Below are positions 33,378 to 42,177 of a DNA stretch of 64,000 nt, piece after piece. How positions within the stretch are numbered: the first letter of the stretch is position 1; the number at the start of each line of letters is the position of its first letter. The stretch is from Phycisphaerales bacterium (GTDB lineage: Bacteria; Planctomycetota; Phycisphaerae; Phycisphaerales; SM1A02): the NCBI GenBank assembly GCA_029245245.1, contig JAQWPT010000033.1, forward strand, positions 248,001-312,000, in the 5' to 3' direction. A program made the position numbers and the translations under genes. The notes beneath the pieces are model-generated. The model did not search any database. It was not told where the DNA came from and saw nothing but the letters and a program-made list of their open reading frames with translations.

Positions 33378-34378
33378 TGCGCCGCGGACCGTTGGGGATC
33401 CTGCTGCTGATGGTCGTCGCTGCGCTGGTCTGCTTCCTGCGACTGCTGATCGACAGGCCGCCCGGCGGCTCGATCAGCCTTGCCTGGCCGCACCAGGACT
33501 GGATGCAGTTTCGACTGACAGCCATGCTCACTGGCATCATCGTCGGGGGCAGCCTCGCTCTTGCCGGAGCGCTGTTGCAGACGATGCTCCGGAATCCACT
33601 GGCCTCCCCGTTCATTCTCGGCGTCTCCAGTGGGGCCGGGCTCGGCATCATGGTCATGGCATGGCTCGTCTACATCAGTGGTTCGCCGGCCACCTCGCTG
33701 CCGGGACAGTGGTGGCCCAGCGCACTTGCGGGTGCCATGGCGGCTCTGGTGGTCGTCTACAGCCTTGGTCGGCGCAGCGGTGGAGGAGGTCGTGGGTGGC
33801 TCGATCCGGTCGCCCTGGTCCTCGTCGGAGTCGTCGTCTCGACGATCTGCGCTGGCGGCATGATGTTCTTTCAGCACCTCGTGCCCACAGGGTTGCGAGG
33901 GCAGTTCACGACCTGGTTGATGGGCAGCATTCCTGAATACGTTTCCTCATGGCGACTGATCTTCTCTGCAGCCCTGGCGATCGTCGCGTTCCTGTACGCC
34001 ATGGGACAGACTCGCCGACTCGACCTCTGCCTGCTCTCGGACGATGAGGCGAACTCGCTCGGCGTCGCACTCGGCCCACTTCGCATCGGGATCTTTCTCG
34101 CCTGCGGTGTACTGACCTCACTGTCGGTCTCCCTGGCCGGCCCAATTGCCTTCGTCGGGCTCGTCGGGCCTCACGCCGCGAGGCTGCTGCTCGGGGCCAG
34201 GCATGGCCTGTTGCTGCCGGGTGCCATGCTGTGCGGAATCATCCTGCTCGTCGGAGCGGACGTGCTTCGGCAGGTGATTGATCTCGGTGGGGGTCGAATG
34301 CCGGTGGGTGTACTGCTGACCATTGGAGGCGGCGTGGTGTTCCTCATACTGCTTCGGGTGGAGATGCGACGTTCATGA
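33374..34378 (+). CDS. FecCD/BtuC-type ABC permease
   Basis: The 334-residue membrane protein matches the ten-helix FecCD family: GGSLALAGALLQTMLRNPLASPFILGVSSGAGLG is the hallmark region near residues 57-90 (quoted parts GALLQTMLRNPLA and GVSSGAGLG), and GPIAFVGLVGPHAARLL is the ATPase-coupling loop. As a dimer it forms the channel for cobalamin, haem or siderophore uptake. It overlaps the genes on both sides by four bases. Confidence 0.93.
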   Translation: MMRRGPLGILLLMVVAALVCFLRLLIDRPPGGSISLAWPHQDWMQFRLTAMLTGIIVGGSLALAGALLQTMLRNPLASPFILGVSSGAGLGIMVMAWLVYISGSPATSLPGQWWPSALAGAMAALVVVYSLGRRSGGGGRGWLDPVALVLVGVVVSTICAGGMMFFQHLVPTGLRGQFTTWLMGSIPEYVSSWRLIFSAALAIVAFLYAMGQTRRLDLCLLSDDEANSLGVALGPLRIGIFLACGVLTSLSVSLAGPIAFVGLVGPHAARLLLGARHGLLLPGAMLCGIILLVGADVLRQVIDLGGGRMPVGVLLTIGGGVVFLILLRVEMRRS

Positions 34379-35139
34379 CGCTCAAGCTCGATTCCATCTC
34401 GGCACGCTACGGGACCCTGTTGGCCATCGATGGATTCGATGCGCAGGCGGCCCCGGGTCGACTCACCGCGGTGATCGGTCCCAATGCCGCCGGCAAGTCC
34501 ACGCTTCTTCGCTGTGCCGCAGGCCTGCAGACGTGTCGGGGGTCTGTCGAGTTCGGAGGCCTGTCCGTCGAATCCATGGCGCACCGGGATCGGGCCCGGT
34601 GCATTGCCTGGATGGCGCAGCGTCCTCGATCCGATGTGCCGATGACCGTCCACGAGATGGTCGAACTGGCCAGGCCACGAGCGGAGCAGGACCCGGGACG
34701 ATGCCGGGAACTGATGCAGTCTCTTGAGCTCGAGGATCTTCGATCACGGCTCGTACCGGCGCTCTCTGTCGGTCAGCAGCAGCGTGTCGCCCTGGCCCGG
34801 ACCCTCTACCAGCTGAAATCACACGACGGCATGCTGGTCCTCGATGAACCGACGGCACCGATGGATCCCCGCCATGCCATGCTGGCGATCGATCACATCC
34901 GCGATGCGGCACGGCAGGGGGCCACCGTGCTGCTGAGCCTGCATGACATCGGATTGGCCGCAGCAGTCGCAGATGATGCCTGGCTGCTTCGTGGCGGGCG
35001 ACGTGTCGGCAGCGGCCCCGTCGCAGAGGTCCTGGTCCCCGGATTGCTGCGTGAGGCATTCGGCATCGATTACGAAGCCCTGCAACGCAGCGATGGCTCC
35101 AGCTGGCTCGCCCCGTCCCCGCCCTCGCACGGTGTATGA
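34375..35139 (+). CDS. BtuD/FecE-type ABC importer ATPase
   Basis: The 254-residue protein has Walker A GPNAAGKST, a signature LSVGQQQRVALART that varies from LSGGQ, Walker B MLVLDEPTAPMD and a switch His in LSLHDIG. It energises the FecCD-type permease encoded just before, with which it overlaps by four bases. Together with the preceding binding lipoprotein and MsbA-like exporter it closes a four-gene operon. Confidence 0.93.
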   Translation: MTLKLDSISARYGTLLAIDGFDAQAAPGRLTAVIGPNAAGKSTLLRCAAGLQTCRGSVEFGGLSVESMAHRDRARCIAWMAQRPRSDVPMTVHEMVELARPRAEQDPGRCRELMQSLELEDLRSRLVPALSVGQQQRVALARTLYQLKSHDGMLVLDEPTAPMDPRHAMLAIDHIRDAARQGATVLLSLHDIGLAAAVADDAWLLRGGRRVGSGPVAEVLVPGLLREAFGIDYEALQRSDGSSWLAPSPPSHGV

Positions 35140-35140
35140 T
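35135..35140 (+). promoter_or_regulatory. -10-like TATGAT before the small membrane protein gene
   Basis: TATGAT overlaps the upstream stop codon and ends eight bases before the ATG at 35149. No ribosome site between. Confidence 0.35.
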
Positions 35141-35148
35141 GGTGTTGC

Positions 35149-35745
35149 ATGGGCGGATTCGAAATCATCCTGGTCTTCATTGGTCTTGTCTGGACCATCG
35201 CCTCCGGCATAGTCCAGAACAAGAAGAAGAAGGCTGCCCTGAAGCAGCGGGCATTGATGATCGCCGCCGAACAGGATGATCATGGCGAGCCTGCCGATGA
35301 AGAATCCAACATCGAGCTCTCCGCCGATCCGGCTCCGGCCGCACGCTCCGCCACCAGCTCACTCCTGCAGGGGTCCCTCGCGGACCGATTCGAAGCCATC
35401 CGATCGATGCGTCTTGAGATGCTGAGAAGTCAGAACGCTTCAGCATCACCACCGGTTGCTCCACCGGCTGGGGTCACCAGCATTCCCCCTGTGGCCACCG
35501 TTGCGGCACCCCCTCAGGTTGCTCCTCCTTCTCGAAAAACGCCCCCTGACAGCCCCGAGGCGACAGGGAAGGGTGTTGCAGAGACATCCTCAATGGCACT
35601 GAATGACTGGAAACAGCGTTCCACTTCCGATCCAGTGAAGTCCGCGCTGTCGGAAATGATCTCATCAAGGTCATCCTTGAAGGCGGCCTTTGCCCTCAAG
35701 GAGATCCTCGACCCTCCGCTGGCTCTTCGCCAGGAGGGAGTCTGA
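35149..35745 (+). CDS. Small single-pass membrane protein, Pro/Ala-rich, unknown
   Basis: The 198-residue protein begins with one membrane helix (FEIILVFIGLVWTIASGIV) followed by the basic stop NKKKKAALKQ, so the body should lie in the cytosol. The middle is low-complexity, rich in Pro, Ala and Ser (about residues 100-145). Two short helical parts, LADRFEAIRSMRLEML and SALSEMISSRSSLKAAFALKEIL, could mediate contacts. I recognise no family. It stands alone between the ABC operon and the M24 peptidase. Confidence 0.7.
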   Translation: MGGFEIILVFIGLVWTIASGIVQNKKKKAALKQRALMIAAEQDDHGEPADEESNIELSADPAPAARSATSSLLQGSLADRFEAIRSMRLEMLRSQNASASPPVAPPAGVTSIPPVATVAAPPQVAPPSRKTPPDSPEATGKGVAETSSMALNDWKQRSTSDPVKSALSEMISSRSSLKAAFALKEILDPPLALRQEGV

Positions 35746-35814
35746 GTACACGATCCATGCAGGATCGGTGCAGAAGCCGGGGAGATCGGCCCAGTAGCCC
35801 CCCTGATGCCTCGT

Positions 35815-35820
35815 TATACT
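35815..35820 (+). promoter_or_regulatory. -10 element before the M24 peptidase gene
   Basis: TATACT (five of six consensus bases) ends seven bases before the ATG at 35828. No ribosome site fits, so a leaderless mRNA is likely. The interval 35746-35827 holds nothing else. Confidence 0.45.
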
Positions 35821-35827
35821 CCCCGCC

Positions 35828-36964
35828 ATGACCGATATCGCCGCAATGGAACTTTCCGACGAGCAACTGGCCAGAAGCCAGGGGCGACTGGATCGGCTTC
35901 GCCAGCTGCTTGCTGATGAAGGCCACTCGGCCATGATCATCGACCACGAGATCGATATCTGGTACCTCACCGGATTCGTTGGTCATGACGCGACCCTGGT
36001 CGTCGGTCCGGACATTGCCGCCATTCTCTGCGATGCCCGATACGAGGAATACCTGATGCCCTGGAAGAATGGGGGTGTGCACCAGGTGCACATCGGCCCA
36101 CGACAGGAACTGGTCAGGCGGATACGCACTGTGGCCCAGGAAGCCGGCATCGGCACCTTCGCCTTTCAGGCTGAGCACCTGACCGTCGCTCGCCTGCAGC
36201 AGTTCCGCACCGAACTTGAGGGCTTCGATTTCGTCTCTTCACTGGGGCACGTCCTCGCCCTTCGGAAGATCAAGGACGAACACGAACTCGGAATCATCGA
36301 GCACTGCATTGATATTCAGCAGCGTGCTCTCGAGGCATCGTTGAGCCAGTTGGAACGAGGGATGACGGAAGAGCGGTTCACCGCACTGCTTGAATACGAG
36401 ATGCGCCGACTCGGAGCGACAGGAGCGGGATTCGATCCGATCGTCGCATCAGGTCCCAACAGTTCAGTGATTCATCACATGCCAGGCGATCGCCCCATTG
36501 GCGACGGACCGCTTCTGATCGACTGGGGCGCCAGATTTGATGGGTACTGTTCCGACATGACGCGGACATTTCACATCGGCCCCCCGGATGAACCAATGGC
36601 GTCTCTCTACGACATCGTGCTTGAGGCCCAGTTGGCCGCCATCGATGCCTGCATGCCGGGGGCGGACTGTGCCGACGTCGACGCGGCGGCTCGCAGCGTC
36701 ATCGAGGGGCATGGGTTCGGGGACCAGTTCCCGCATGGTCTCGGCCATGGCCTGGGCATGGAGGTGCACGAAATCCCCAACTTCAGTGCCAAGCAGGCAG
36801 GCATCGCACTGGAGCCGGGAATGGTGATGACGGTGGAGCCGGGTATCTACCTGCCCGGAGTGGGGGGCGTGCGGATCGAGGATGACGTGCTCATCACCGA
36901 GACCGGCCATCGAGTCCTCTCCGACATGGACAAGGCCGCAACGTCGGTTCCTCTGGCGATCTGA
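35828..36964 (+). CDS. M24 family aminopeptidase (Xaa-Pro peptidase-like)
   Basis: The 378-residue protein has an N-terminal creatinase-like domain (DIWYLTGFVGHDATL) and a C-terminal pita-bread domain with all five metal ligands: Asp in LLIDWGA, Asp in YCSDMTRT, His in GLGHGLGMEVHE, Glu in TVEPGIYLP and Glu in VRIEDDVLI. It removes N-terminal residues next to proline in the cytosol. It lies directly before accB-accC, the place of pepQ in the common pepQ-efp-accB-accC order, but efp is missing here. Confidence 0.93.
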   Translation: MTDIAAMELSDEQLARSQGRLDRLRQLLADEGHSAMIIDHEIDIWYLTGFVGHDATLVVGPDIAAILCDARYEEYLMPWKNGGVHQVHIGPRQELVRRIRTVAQEAGIGTFAFQAEHLTVARLQQFRTELEGFDFVSSLGHVLALRKIKDEHELGIIEHCIDIQQRALEASLSQLERGMTEERFTALLEYEMRRLGATGAGFDPIVASGPNSSVIHHMPGDRPIGDGPLLIDWGARFDGYCSDMTRTFHIGPPDEPMASLYDIVLEAQLAAIDACMPGADCADVDAAARSVIEGHGFGDQFPHGLGHGLGMEVHEIPNFSAKQAGIALEPGMVMTVEPGIYLPGVGGVRIEDDVLITETGHRVLSDMDKAATSVPLAI

Positions 36965-36994
36965 CTTCAGTACACACGACATGGAACGCATCGA

Positions 36995-37456
36995 ATGATC
37001 GACATACGCAAACTCAAAGAACTCGTTCGCCTCATGGTCGCCAACGACTTGACGGAGATCGATCTTCGCGACACCGAAGAACAGGTCACCATCCACCGTC
37101 CCAGCGCCTATTCGGCTCCACAGGTCACGCAGGCTGCGGCTCCGGCTGCGGCTCCAGCCCCTGAGGTCGCATCGCCACCCCCGGTCGCCGCACCGGAGGT
37201 CGATGAGACCGCAGGACTCGTCGCAGTGTCGAGCCCGATGGTGGGCACGTTCTATTCCGCGGCCACGCCGGATGCCGCACCATTCGTCAAGGCCGGTGAC
37301 AGCGTCGGCGAAGACACGGTCGTCTGCCTCGTCGAGGCCATGAAGATCTTCAACGAGATCAAGGCCGAATGCTCGGGCACCATCCACAAGGTGCTGGTGA
37401 GCAATGGTGACGCCATCGAGTTCGGGCAGGACCTCTTTCTCGTCAAGCCCAGCTGA
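36995..37456 (+). CDS. accB: Biotin carboxyl carrier protein of acetyl-CoA carboxylase
   Basis: The 153-residue protein has the AccB N-terminal helix (LKELVRLMVANDLTEIDL), a Pro/Ala-rich linker at about residues 40-70, and the biotinyl domain with the biotinylation Lys in VEAMKIFNEI and the AccB-type thumb loop around YSAATPDAAPF. It carries the carboxyl group between AccC and AccAD in fatty acid synthesis. accC follows after 16 bases. accA and accD are not in the window. Confidence 0.96.
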   Translation: MIDIRKLKELVRLMVANDLTEIDLRDTEEQVTIHRPSAYSAPQVTQAAAPAAAPAPEVASPPPVAAPEVDETAGLVAVSSPMVGTFYSAATPDAAPFVKAGDSVGEDTVVCLVEAMKIFNEIKAECSGTIHKVLVSNGDAIEFGQDLFLVKPS

Positions 37457-37472
37457 CCACGGAGCCGACGGC

Positions 37473-38831
37473 ATGTTCTCGAGAATTCTCATCGCCAACC
37501 GAGGCGAAATCGCGCTGCGGATCATCCGCGCGGCCCGCGAGCTCGGGCTTGAGACCGTGTGCGTCTACTCGGAAGCCGATCGAGACGGTCCATGGCTGGA
37601 ACAGGCTGATCATGCCGTCTGCATCGGCTCACCGGCTCCGCTTGATTCCTACCTGCGAATCGATCGAATCATCGCGGCCGCTGAAACGACCAAGGCGGAC
37701 GCGATTCATCCGGGCTACGGCTTCCTGGCCGAGAGCGCCGAGTTCGCAGCCGTGTGTCGGGATTGTCATGTCGAGTTCATCGGGCCCAGCCCGGAGGCCA
37801 TGGCGCTGCTGGGCGACAAGATTTCCTGTCGGCGAATGGCCAAGCAGGCCGGGACGCCCATCTTTCCCGGCAGCGAAGATGCCATCGAGGAAGAGTCCGA
37901 GGCCATCGAGATCGCCCACGAAATCGGTTTTCCGGTCATCGTGAAAGCTGCTGCCGGTGGTGGCGGACGGGGAATGCGGGTCGTCGAGGCGGAGGAGGAT
38001 CTTCAATCTTCGATCCAGTCCGCCCAACAGGAGGCGGTCTCCGCCTTCGGCAACGGCGCGGTCTACATCGAGAAGTTTCTCGAGAAGGCCCGCCATGTCG
38101 AGGTTCAGTGCATCGGTGACAAGCATGGGCAGGCCATCCACCTCTACAACCGGGACTGCACCTCCCAGCGTCGTCACCAGAAACTGATCGAGGAGGGGCC
38201 AGCTCCGCATGTGCCCGATGACATCCGCGATCGGGTCTGCGAGTCGGCCGCGGCACTGATCCGGAATGCCAACTATGCAGGTGCCGCTACATGCGAGTTC
38301 CTGATGGATCGCAACAACGACTTCTACATGCTGGAAGTCAACACCCGGGTGCAGGTGGAACACCCCGTGACCGAGATGATCACCGGGGTCGACATCGTCA
38401 AGGAATCGATCCTCGTCGCCGCGGGTGAGCCGCTGTCCATTCGGCAGGAGGACGTGTCCATCACCGGACATGCCATCGAGTGCCGGATCAACGCCGAAGA
38501 CCCGGGTCGGGACTTCATGCCCCAGGCGGGGGTGGTCGAAACCTACCGTCCGCCGGGGGGGTATGGCGTCCGCATCGACAGCCACGTCATCACCGGGTAT
38601 CGGATTCCATCGAACTATGATTCCATGATCGCCAAGCTGATCGTTCATGGCCGGGATCGCAACGAGGCGATCGCGCGGATGAAATCGGCACTCTCCGAGT
38701 TCAAGATCGGCCCTGGAAAGACCACCATCCCGCTGCACCTGCGGCTCATGGATGAGCCGTGCTTTCACGCCATGGATGTCGATATCCACTACGTCGAACG
38801 ATTGCTCGACAGCGCGCCGATGGAGTCCTGA
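37473..38831 (+). CDS. accC: Biotin carboxylase subunit of acetyl-CoA carboxylase
   Basis: The ATG at 37473 (GGAG upstream) gives 452 residues, normal for AccC. Features in order: FSRILIANRGEIALR, HPGYGFLAE, the glycine-rich ATP-grasp lid KAAAGGGGRGMRVV, EKARHVEVQ, RDCTSQRRHQK and EVNTRVQVEHPVTE with the catalytic Glu and Arg. It carboxylates biotin on AccB with ATP and bicarbonate. The coupling to accB is close and certain. Confidence 0.97.
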   Translation: MFSRILIANRGEIALRIIRAARELGLETVCVYSEADRDGPWLEQADHAVCIGSPAPLDSYLRIDRIIAAAETTKADAIHPGYGFLAESAEFAAVCRDCHVEFIGPSPEAMALLGDKISCRRMAKQAGTPIFPGSEDAIEEESEAIEIAHEIGFPVIVKAAAGGGGRGMRVVEAEEDLQSSIQSAQQEAVSAFGNGAVYIEKFLEKARHVEVQCIGDKHGQAIHLYNRDCTSQRRHQKLIEEGPAPHVPDDIRDRVCESAAALIRNANYAGAATCEFLMDRNNDFYMLEVNTRVQVEHPVTEMITGVDIVKESILVAAGEPLSIRQEDVSITGHAIECRINAEDPGRDFMPQAGVVETYRPPGGYGVRIDSHVITGYRIPSNYDSMIAKLIVHGRDRNEAIARMKSALSEFKIGPGKTTIPLHLRLMDEPCFHAMDVDIHYVERLLDSAPMES

Positions 38832-38881
38832 GTCAATCCATCGATTTCAATTCCCGACGGGATTTCACGCCGGGGTCGGCC

Positions 38882-38887
38882 TATCCT
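38882..38887 (+). promoter_or_regulatory. -10-like TATCCT before the ABC-2 ATPase gene
   Basis: TATCCT ends nine bases before the ATG at 38897, with no ribosome site between. Confidence 0.3.
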
Positions 38888-38896
38888 GCAACGCTC

Positions 38897-39787
38897 ATGA
38901 TTCACGCACGAAACATCGTCAAGTCCTATGGTGAGGTCGGGGTGCTTCGCGGGATCTCGCTGGAGGTCGAGCGAGGCACCATTCACGGCTTCGTCGGCCC
39001 CAACGGAGCTGGAAAGTCGACCTTTCTCAAATCCATTGTCGGCGTCGTGCGACTGGATTCAGGCTCGCTTCATGTTGACGGAGTCGATGCACGGTGTGAC
39101 ACGCTTGAGGTCCGCCGCCGTGTCGGATATGCCCCGGCTGAGACCTCGCTGTACCACCGCATGCGGGCGCAGGAGCTTCTCGATCTGTCGGTCCGGTACC
39201 ACCCGGAATCCGATCGTTCCCGAGGGCTCGAACTGCTGGATGCCTTCGGCGTCCCTCGTCGCCGGCGTGTCGGAGCCTTGAGTCACGGCATGAAGCGAAA
39301 GCTGATCCTGTCCCAGGCGATTGCATCCAACGCGCCGTTGATGATTCTCGACGAGCCGATGGAGGCGCTTGACCCTGAGGCACGCCGTCTGGTCGAGGAC
39401 ATGCTCCTGGAGGAAGTCGACGCGGGACGGACGATCTTCCTGTCCTCTCACGACCTGTTCAGTACCCAGCGACTGTGTTCTCGTGTCACGTTTCTTCACC
39501 ATGGAGAGGTGCTTCGCGACGGCCTTGTCAGCGATCTGTTGAGCGGTCGCACGGGCCGGCTGCACGTTCAGCTCCGTGAACCCATGACGTTCGAAACGCT
39601 CCCGGCCGGCGACGGCCTTCACTGGACGGGCAGCGAGACGAGCTGGCAACTTTGCTACGAACAGCCACTCGAGGAGGTCATGAAACGGATCTCGGCCCTG
39701 CCGCTCGCCGGTGTTCGCGACGATGGTGGGAGCCTCGAGGACCTGTTTGACCGACTCTATGATTCGACAGCGGGGGAAGCGTCATGA
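38897..39787 (+). CDS. ABC-2 type transporter ATPase
   Basis: The 296-residue protein has Walker A GPNGAGKST, a signature region LSHGMKRKLILSQAI with His replacing one Gly, Walker B LMILDEPMEALD and switch His in SSHDLF. The C-terminal 70 residues form the extension seen in CcmA/NatA-type ATPases. It pairs with the membrane protein encoded next, overlapping it by four bases. The cargo is unknown. The ATG at 38897 is chosen over upstream codons because family homology starts there. Confidence 0.92.
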   Translation: MIHARNIVKSYGEVGVLRGISLEVERGTIHGFVGPNGAGKSTFLKSIVGVVRLDSGSLHVDGVDARCDTLEVRRRVGYAPAETSLYHRMRAQELLDLSVRYHPESDRSRGLELLDAFGVPRRRRVGALSHGMKRKLILSQAIASNAPLMILDEPMEALDPEARRLVEDMLLEEVDAGRTIFLSSHDLFSTQRLCSRVTFLHHGEVLRDGLVSDLLSGRTGRLHVQLREPMTFETLPAGDGLHWTGSETSWQLCYEQPLEEVMKRISALPLAGVRDDGGSLEDLFDRLYDSTAGEAS

Positions 39788-40551
39788 CGCTGCTTCGCCA
39801 ATGGCTCCGTGACACGTGGTGGATTCTCCTGGGCTACATCGTGATCCTCGAAACAGCCATGGTTGCTGCCATCCTCTACTGGCCGAAGTTTCGAGACAAT
39901 ACACCCGCCATCGCCAAGCTCGTCCCGTTCGAATCACTGCAACGACTCCTTGAATCGGTCGAAGTCGCCGGGTACTGGCCGTACTTCGCTGTCCAGCAGT
40001 GGTTCAAGGGATGCAGCCTGTTCGGCCTTGCCGCCGCGGCGTTTCTCACCAGCGGAGTCATCGCCAGGGATGCGGATCAGAAGACCGCGGAGTTCCTGCT
40101 CTCGAGGCCGGTCTCCCGCAGGAGGATTCTGCTTACTCGATGGGCGGCAGCCTCCTGCCTGGTCGTGTTGCCCGTGTACATCACTTCCATCAGCGCTATC
40201 TGGATTTCTCCGGCCGTTGATGAACAACTTGCATGGGGCGACGTGCTTCTGTCCAGCACCTACATGTCACTCTTTCTGGTGATGCTGGTCTCCTTCACGA
40301 CAATGATCTCCGCCATGAGCAGTCACCAGTTGCGGGCTGGAATCATCCTGATCGGAGTGATGCTGCTGAACTTCGCGTTCTACCTGATCCAGGGGTTCGA
40401 CGATTTCAGCCTGTTCAAGACCGTGGATGTCTGGGTGTTCATGCAGATCCAGGCAGGCGACCTTCCATGGATCGCCGCCGGGTCGTTCGTGGTGTGCACC
40501 ATCGCAATGCTGGTCGTGGCCCAGCGAGTGTTCCAGCGTCGGGATTTCTGA
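39784..40551 (+). CDS. ABC-2 type transporter permease
   Basis: The 255-residue membrane protein has about six hydrophobic segments and the ABC-2 hallmark SRPVSRRRILLTRW after the second one, in the coupling-helix position. With the ATPase before it, it forms an export or membrane-maintenance transporter similar to NosY or NatB types. It ends 18 bases from the convergent CvpA-like gene. Confidence 0.87.
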   Translation: MTLLRQWLRDTWWILLGYIVILETAMVAAILYWPKFRDNTPAIAKLVPFESLQRLLESVEVAGYWPYFAVQQWFKGCSLFGLAAAAFLTSGVIARDADQKTAEFLLSRPVSRRRILLTRWAAASCLVVLPVYITSISAIWISPAVDEQLAWGDVLLSSTYMSLFLVMLVSFTTMISAMSSHQLRAGIILIGVMLLNFAFYLIQGFDDFSLFKTVDVWVFMQIQAGDLPWIAAGSFVVCTIAMLVVAQRVFQRRDF

Positions 40552-40569
40552 TCTGGAGCGAGAGTGTGC

Positions 40570-42177
40570 TCAGAAAGCCGCAGGAACATCGATGTCCATC
40601 GAGCCAACAAGAGTGTGGCCGACGCGAAGCGATGTCAGCTTGATGCCACCGGTGACCTGGAAGACCAGAGTCAGGATCTGGTCCGGCTGTGACATGGACA
40701 GTTGGGGAAGTTCCGGAACAGTCAGAAGCCCGTACTGGGGATCAAGCTTGATCTCGACCTCGTTGCCGAAGAGGAAGTAGTAGCCGATTGGGTGGTACTT
40801 GTGCCCCATGGAATCCAGGAGCGAGATCTGGTCCTCCGGGGAAACGCGATCCTGGACCTGTCCGCCAAGCCACGCGGGGGAGCTCGTGCTGATGGTGACC
40901 TGGACGATCTGCGTGCCTTTGGGGGCTGCAAAGCGGCTTGCCTGCAGGCCGCGACTGGTCTTGGTCTCCGAACGTCGCGGCAGACGAAGGAAGCCGGACT
41001 CGAATCGATTTTCTTCCGTGAGGGACATGGAGCCGGGGATGCGGTTCACATTCGCACGGAAGCTCGCGACCTTGTCCGAGACCTCGACGACAGCGTCGAT
41101 GGGTTGGCCGAGTTGTCGCATGTCCTTTGCGGCGCTTCCGGCCAGCATGGCGGTCGCAAGAGCAGCGGGTACGGTGGATGATGCAGGCAGATCGAACCGC
41201 GTTCCGCGGACCTGCATGAAGTTCGGCTTGAAGCCGGCGGGCGCCTCGAAGATGAAGCCCATCTGGGACTCGTCCCGCCCGGGAATGCTGGTGGCGTAGT
41301 TTGACGGATCGTCGAAGTTGAACGGCCAGGGCTGCTCACTCTGTGGCGTCGCCTGAAGCCACATGGTCGGGTAGAGGATGCTCGGTTTCTTCATGCCCTC
41401 GGGCTCGCCGACGAGGCGGATCTGCGAGCTGGACAGGACCAGTTGCCGACCGAAGTCTCGTGCGCCTGGCTTGAAGCTCGTATTGATGACCCAGAGATCG
41501 GTTCCTTCGATCTTGCGAAGGGCTGTGACATCAACGGCGTCACTTGGCATCGAGACCTGTCCCTCTCCGCCGTTGAAGTTGTCGCGAAGAAGCGAAGGCA
41601 TCTTGTACAGTTCCGGGTAGTAGTGCTTCAGGGGGGCGCCCCCGATGTCCGGGTGCATGGTCGAGATGCTCAGCCACTCGTAGAATTCCGTCGTCCATTT
41701 GTCCACGGGAACCCACAGGGGGGGGCCGGTGGCGGCCATGATGCCGGCCTGGCCACGCTGCCGAGCAAATCCCTTGTAGCCCATCAGCTCGTGGGGGCCC
41801 TGCATGAGCCCGATTGCCGACAGGGTGAATCCGATGGTCAGGATCCCCGCACACAGTCCCATGGTTGCGCCGAGCACCTTGTCGGGCGTGGTTGGAATCA
41901 TGATGTTGGCTCGTATGACCGAGTCACTGGCGGCACGAAGTATGAGCAGGATGATGGCGAACAGTCCCCCGAGGGACAGTCCCATGGCGTAACTGTCGAA
42001 CCCGCCTCCACTGAGAAGCACGCTGATCGCCAATGGCTCCCAGAAGGCCAGGGCGAGTGCGCCGGCGACGATTACGGCGGCCAGATGCAGCAGCGAGCTG
42101 AAGAACCCCTGGTCCATCCACCAGTAGGCGATCAACAGAACGAGTGCAACTACGATGATGTTGAGGATGATGCTCAT
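40570..42177 (-). CDS. CvpA-like membrane protein with large extracytoplasmic domain
   Basis: The 535-residue protein opens with about four membrane segments in residues 1-130, arranged as in the colicin V production protein family (WMDQGFFSSLLHLAAVIVAG, SYAMGLSLGGLFAIILLILR). The remaining 400 residues are soluble and probably periplasmic, with beta-rich stretches and no motif I know. It is the last gene of the PilT, GspE-like, CvpA-like operon and overlaps its upstream neighbour by four bases. It could anchor or regulate that ATPase pair. Its length far exceeds the 160-180 residues of ordinary CvpA. Confidence 0.75.
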   Translation of the reverse strand: MSIILNIIVVALVLLIAYWWMDQGFFSSLLHLAAVIVAGALALAFWEPLAISVLLSGGGFDSYAMGLSLGGLFAIILLILRAASDSVIRANIMIPTTPDKVLGATMGLCAGILTIGFTLSAIGLMQGPHELMGYKGFARQRGQAGIMAATGPPLWVPVDKWTTEFYEWLSISTMHPDIGGAPLKHYYPELYKMPSLLRDNFNGGEGQVSMPSDAVDVTALRKIEGTDLWVINTSFKPGARDFGRQLVLSSSQIRLVGEPEGMKKPSILYPTMWLQATPQSEQPWPFNFDDPSNYATSIPGRDESQMGFIFEAPAGFKPNFMQVRGTRFDLPASSTVPAALATAMLAGSAAKDMRQLGQPIDAVVEVSDKVASFRANVNRIPGSMSLTEENRFESGFLRLPRRSETKTSRGLQASRFAAPKGTQIVQVTISTSSPAWLGGQVQDRVSPEDQISLLDSMGHKYHPIGYYFLFGNEVEIKLDPQYGLLTVPELPQLSMSQPDQILTLVFQVTGGIKLTSLRVGHTLVGSMDIDVPAAF

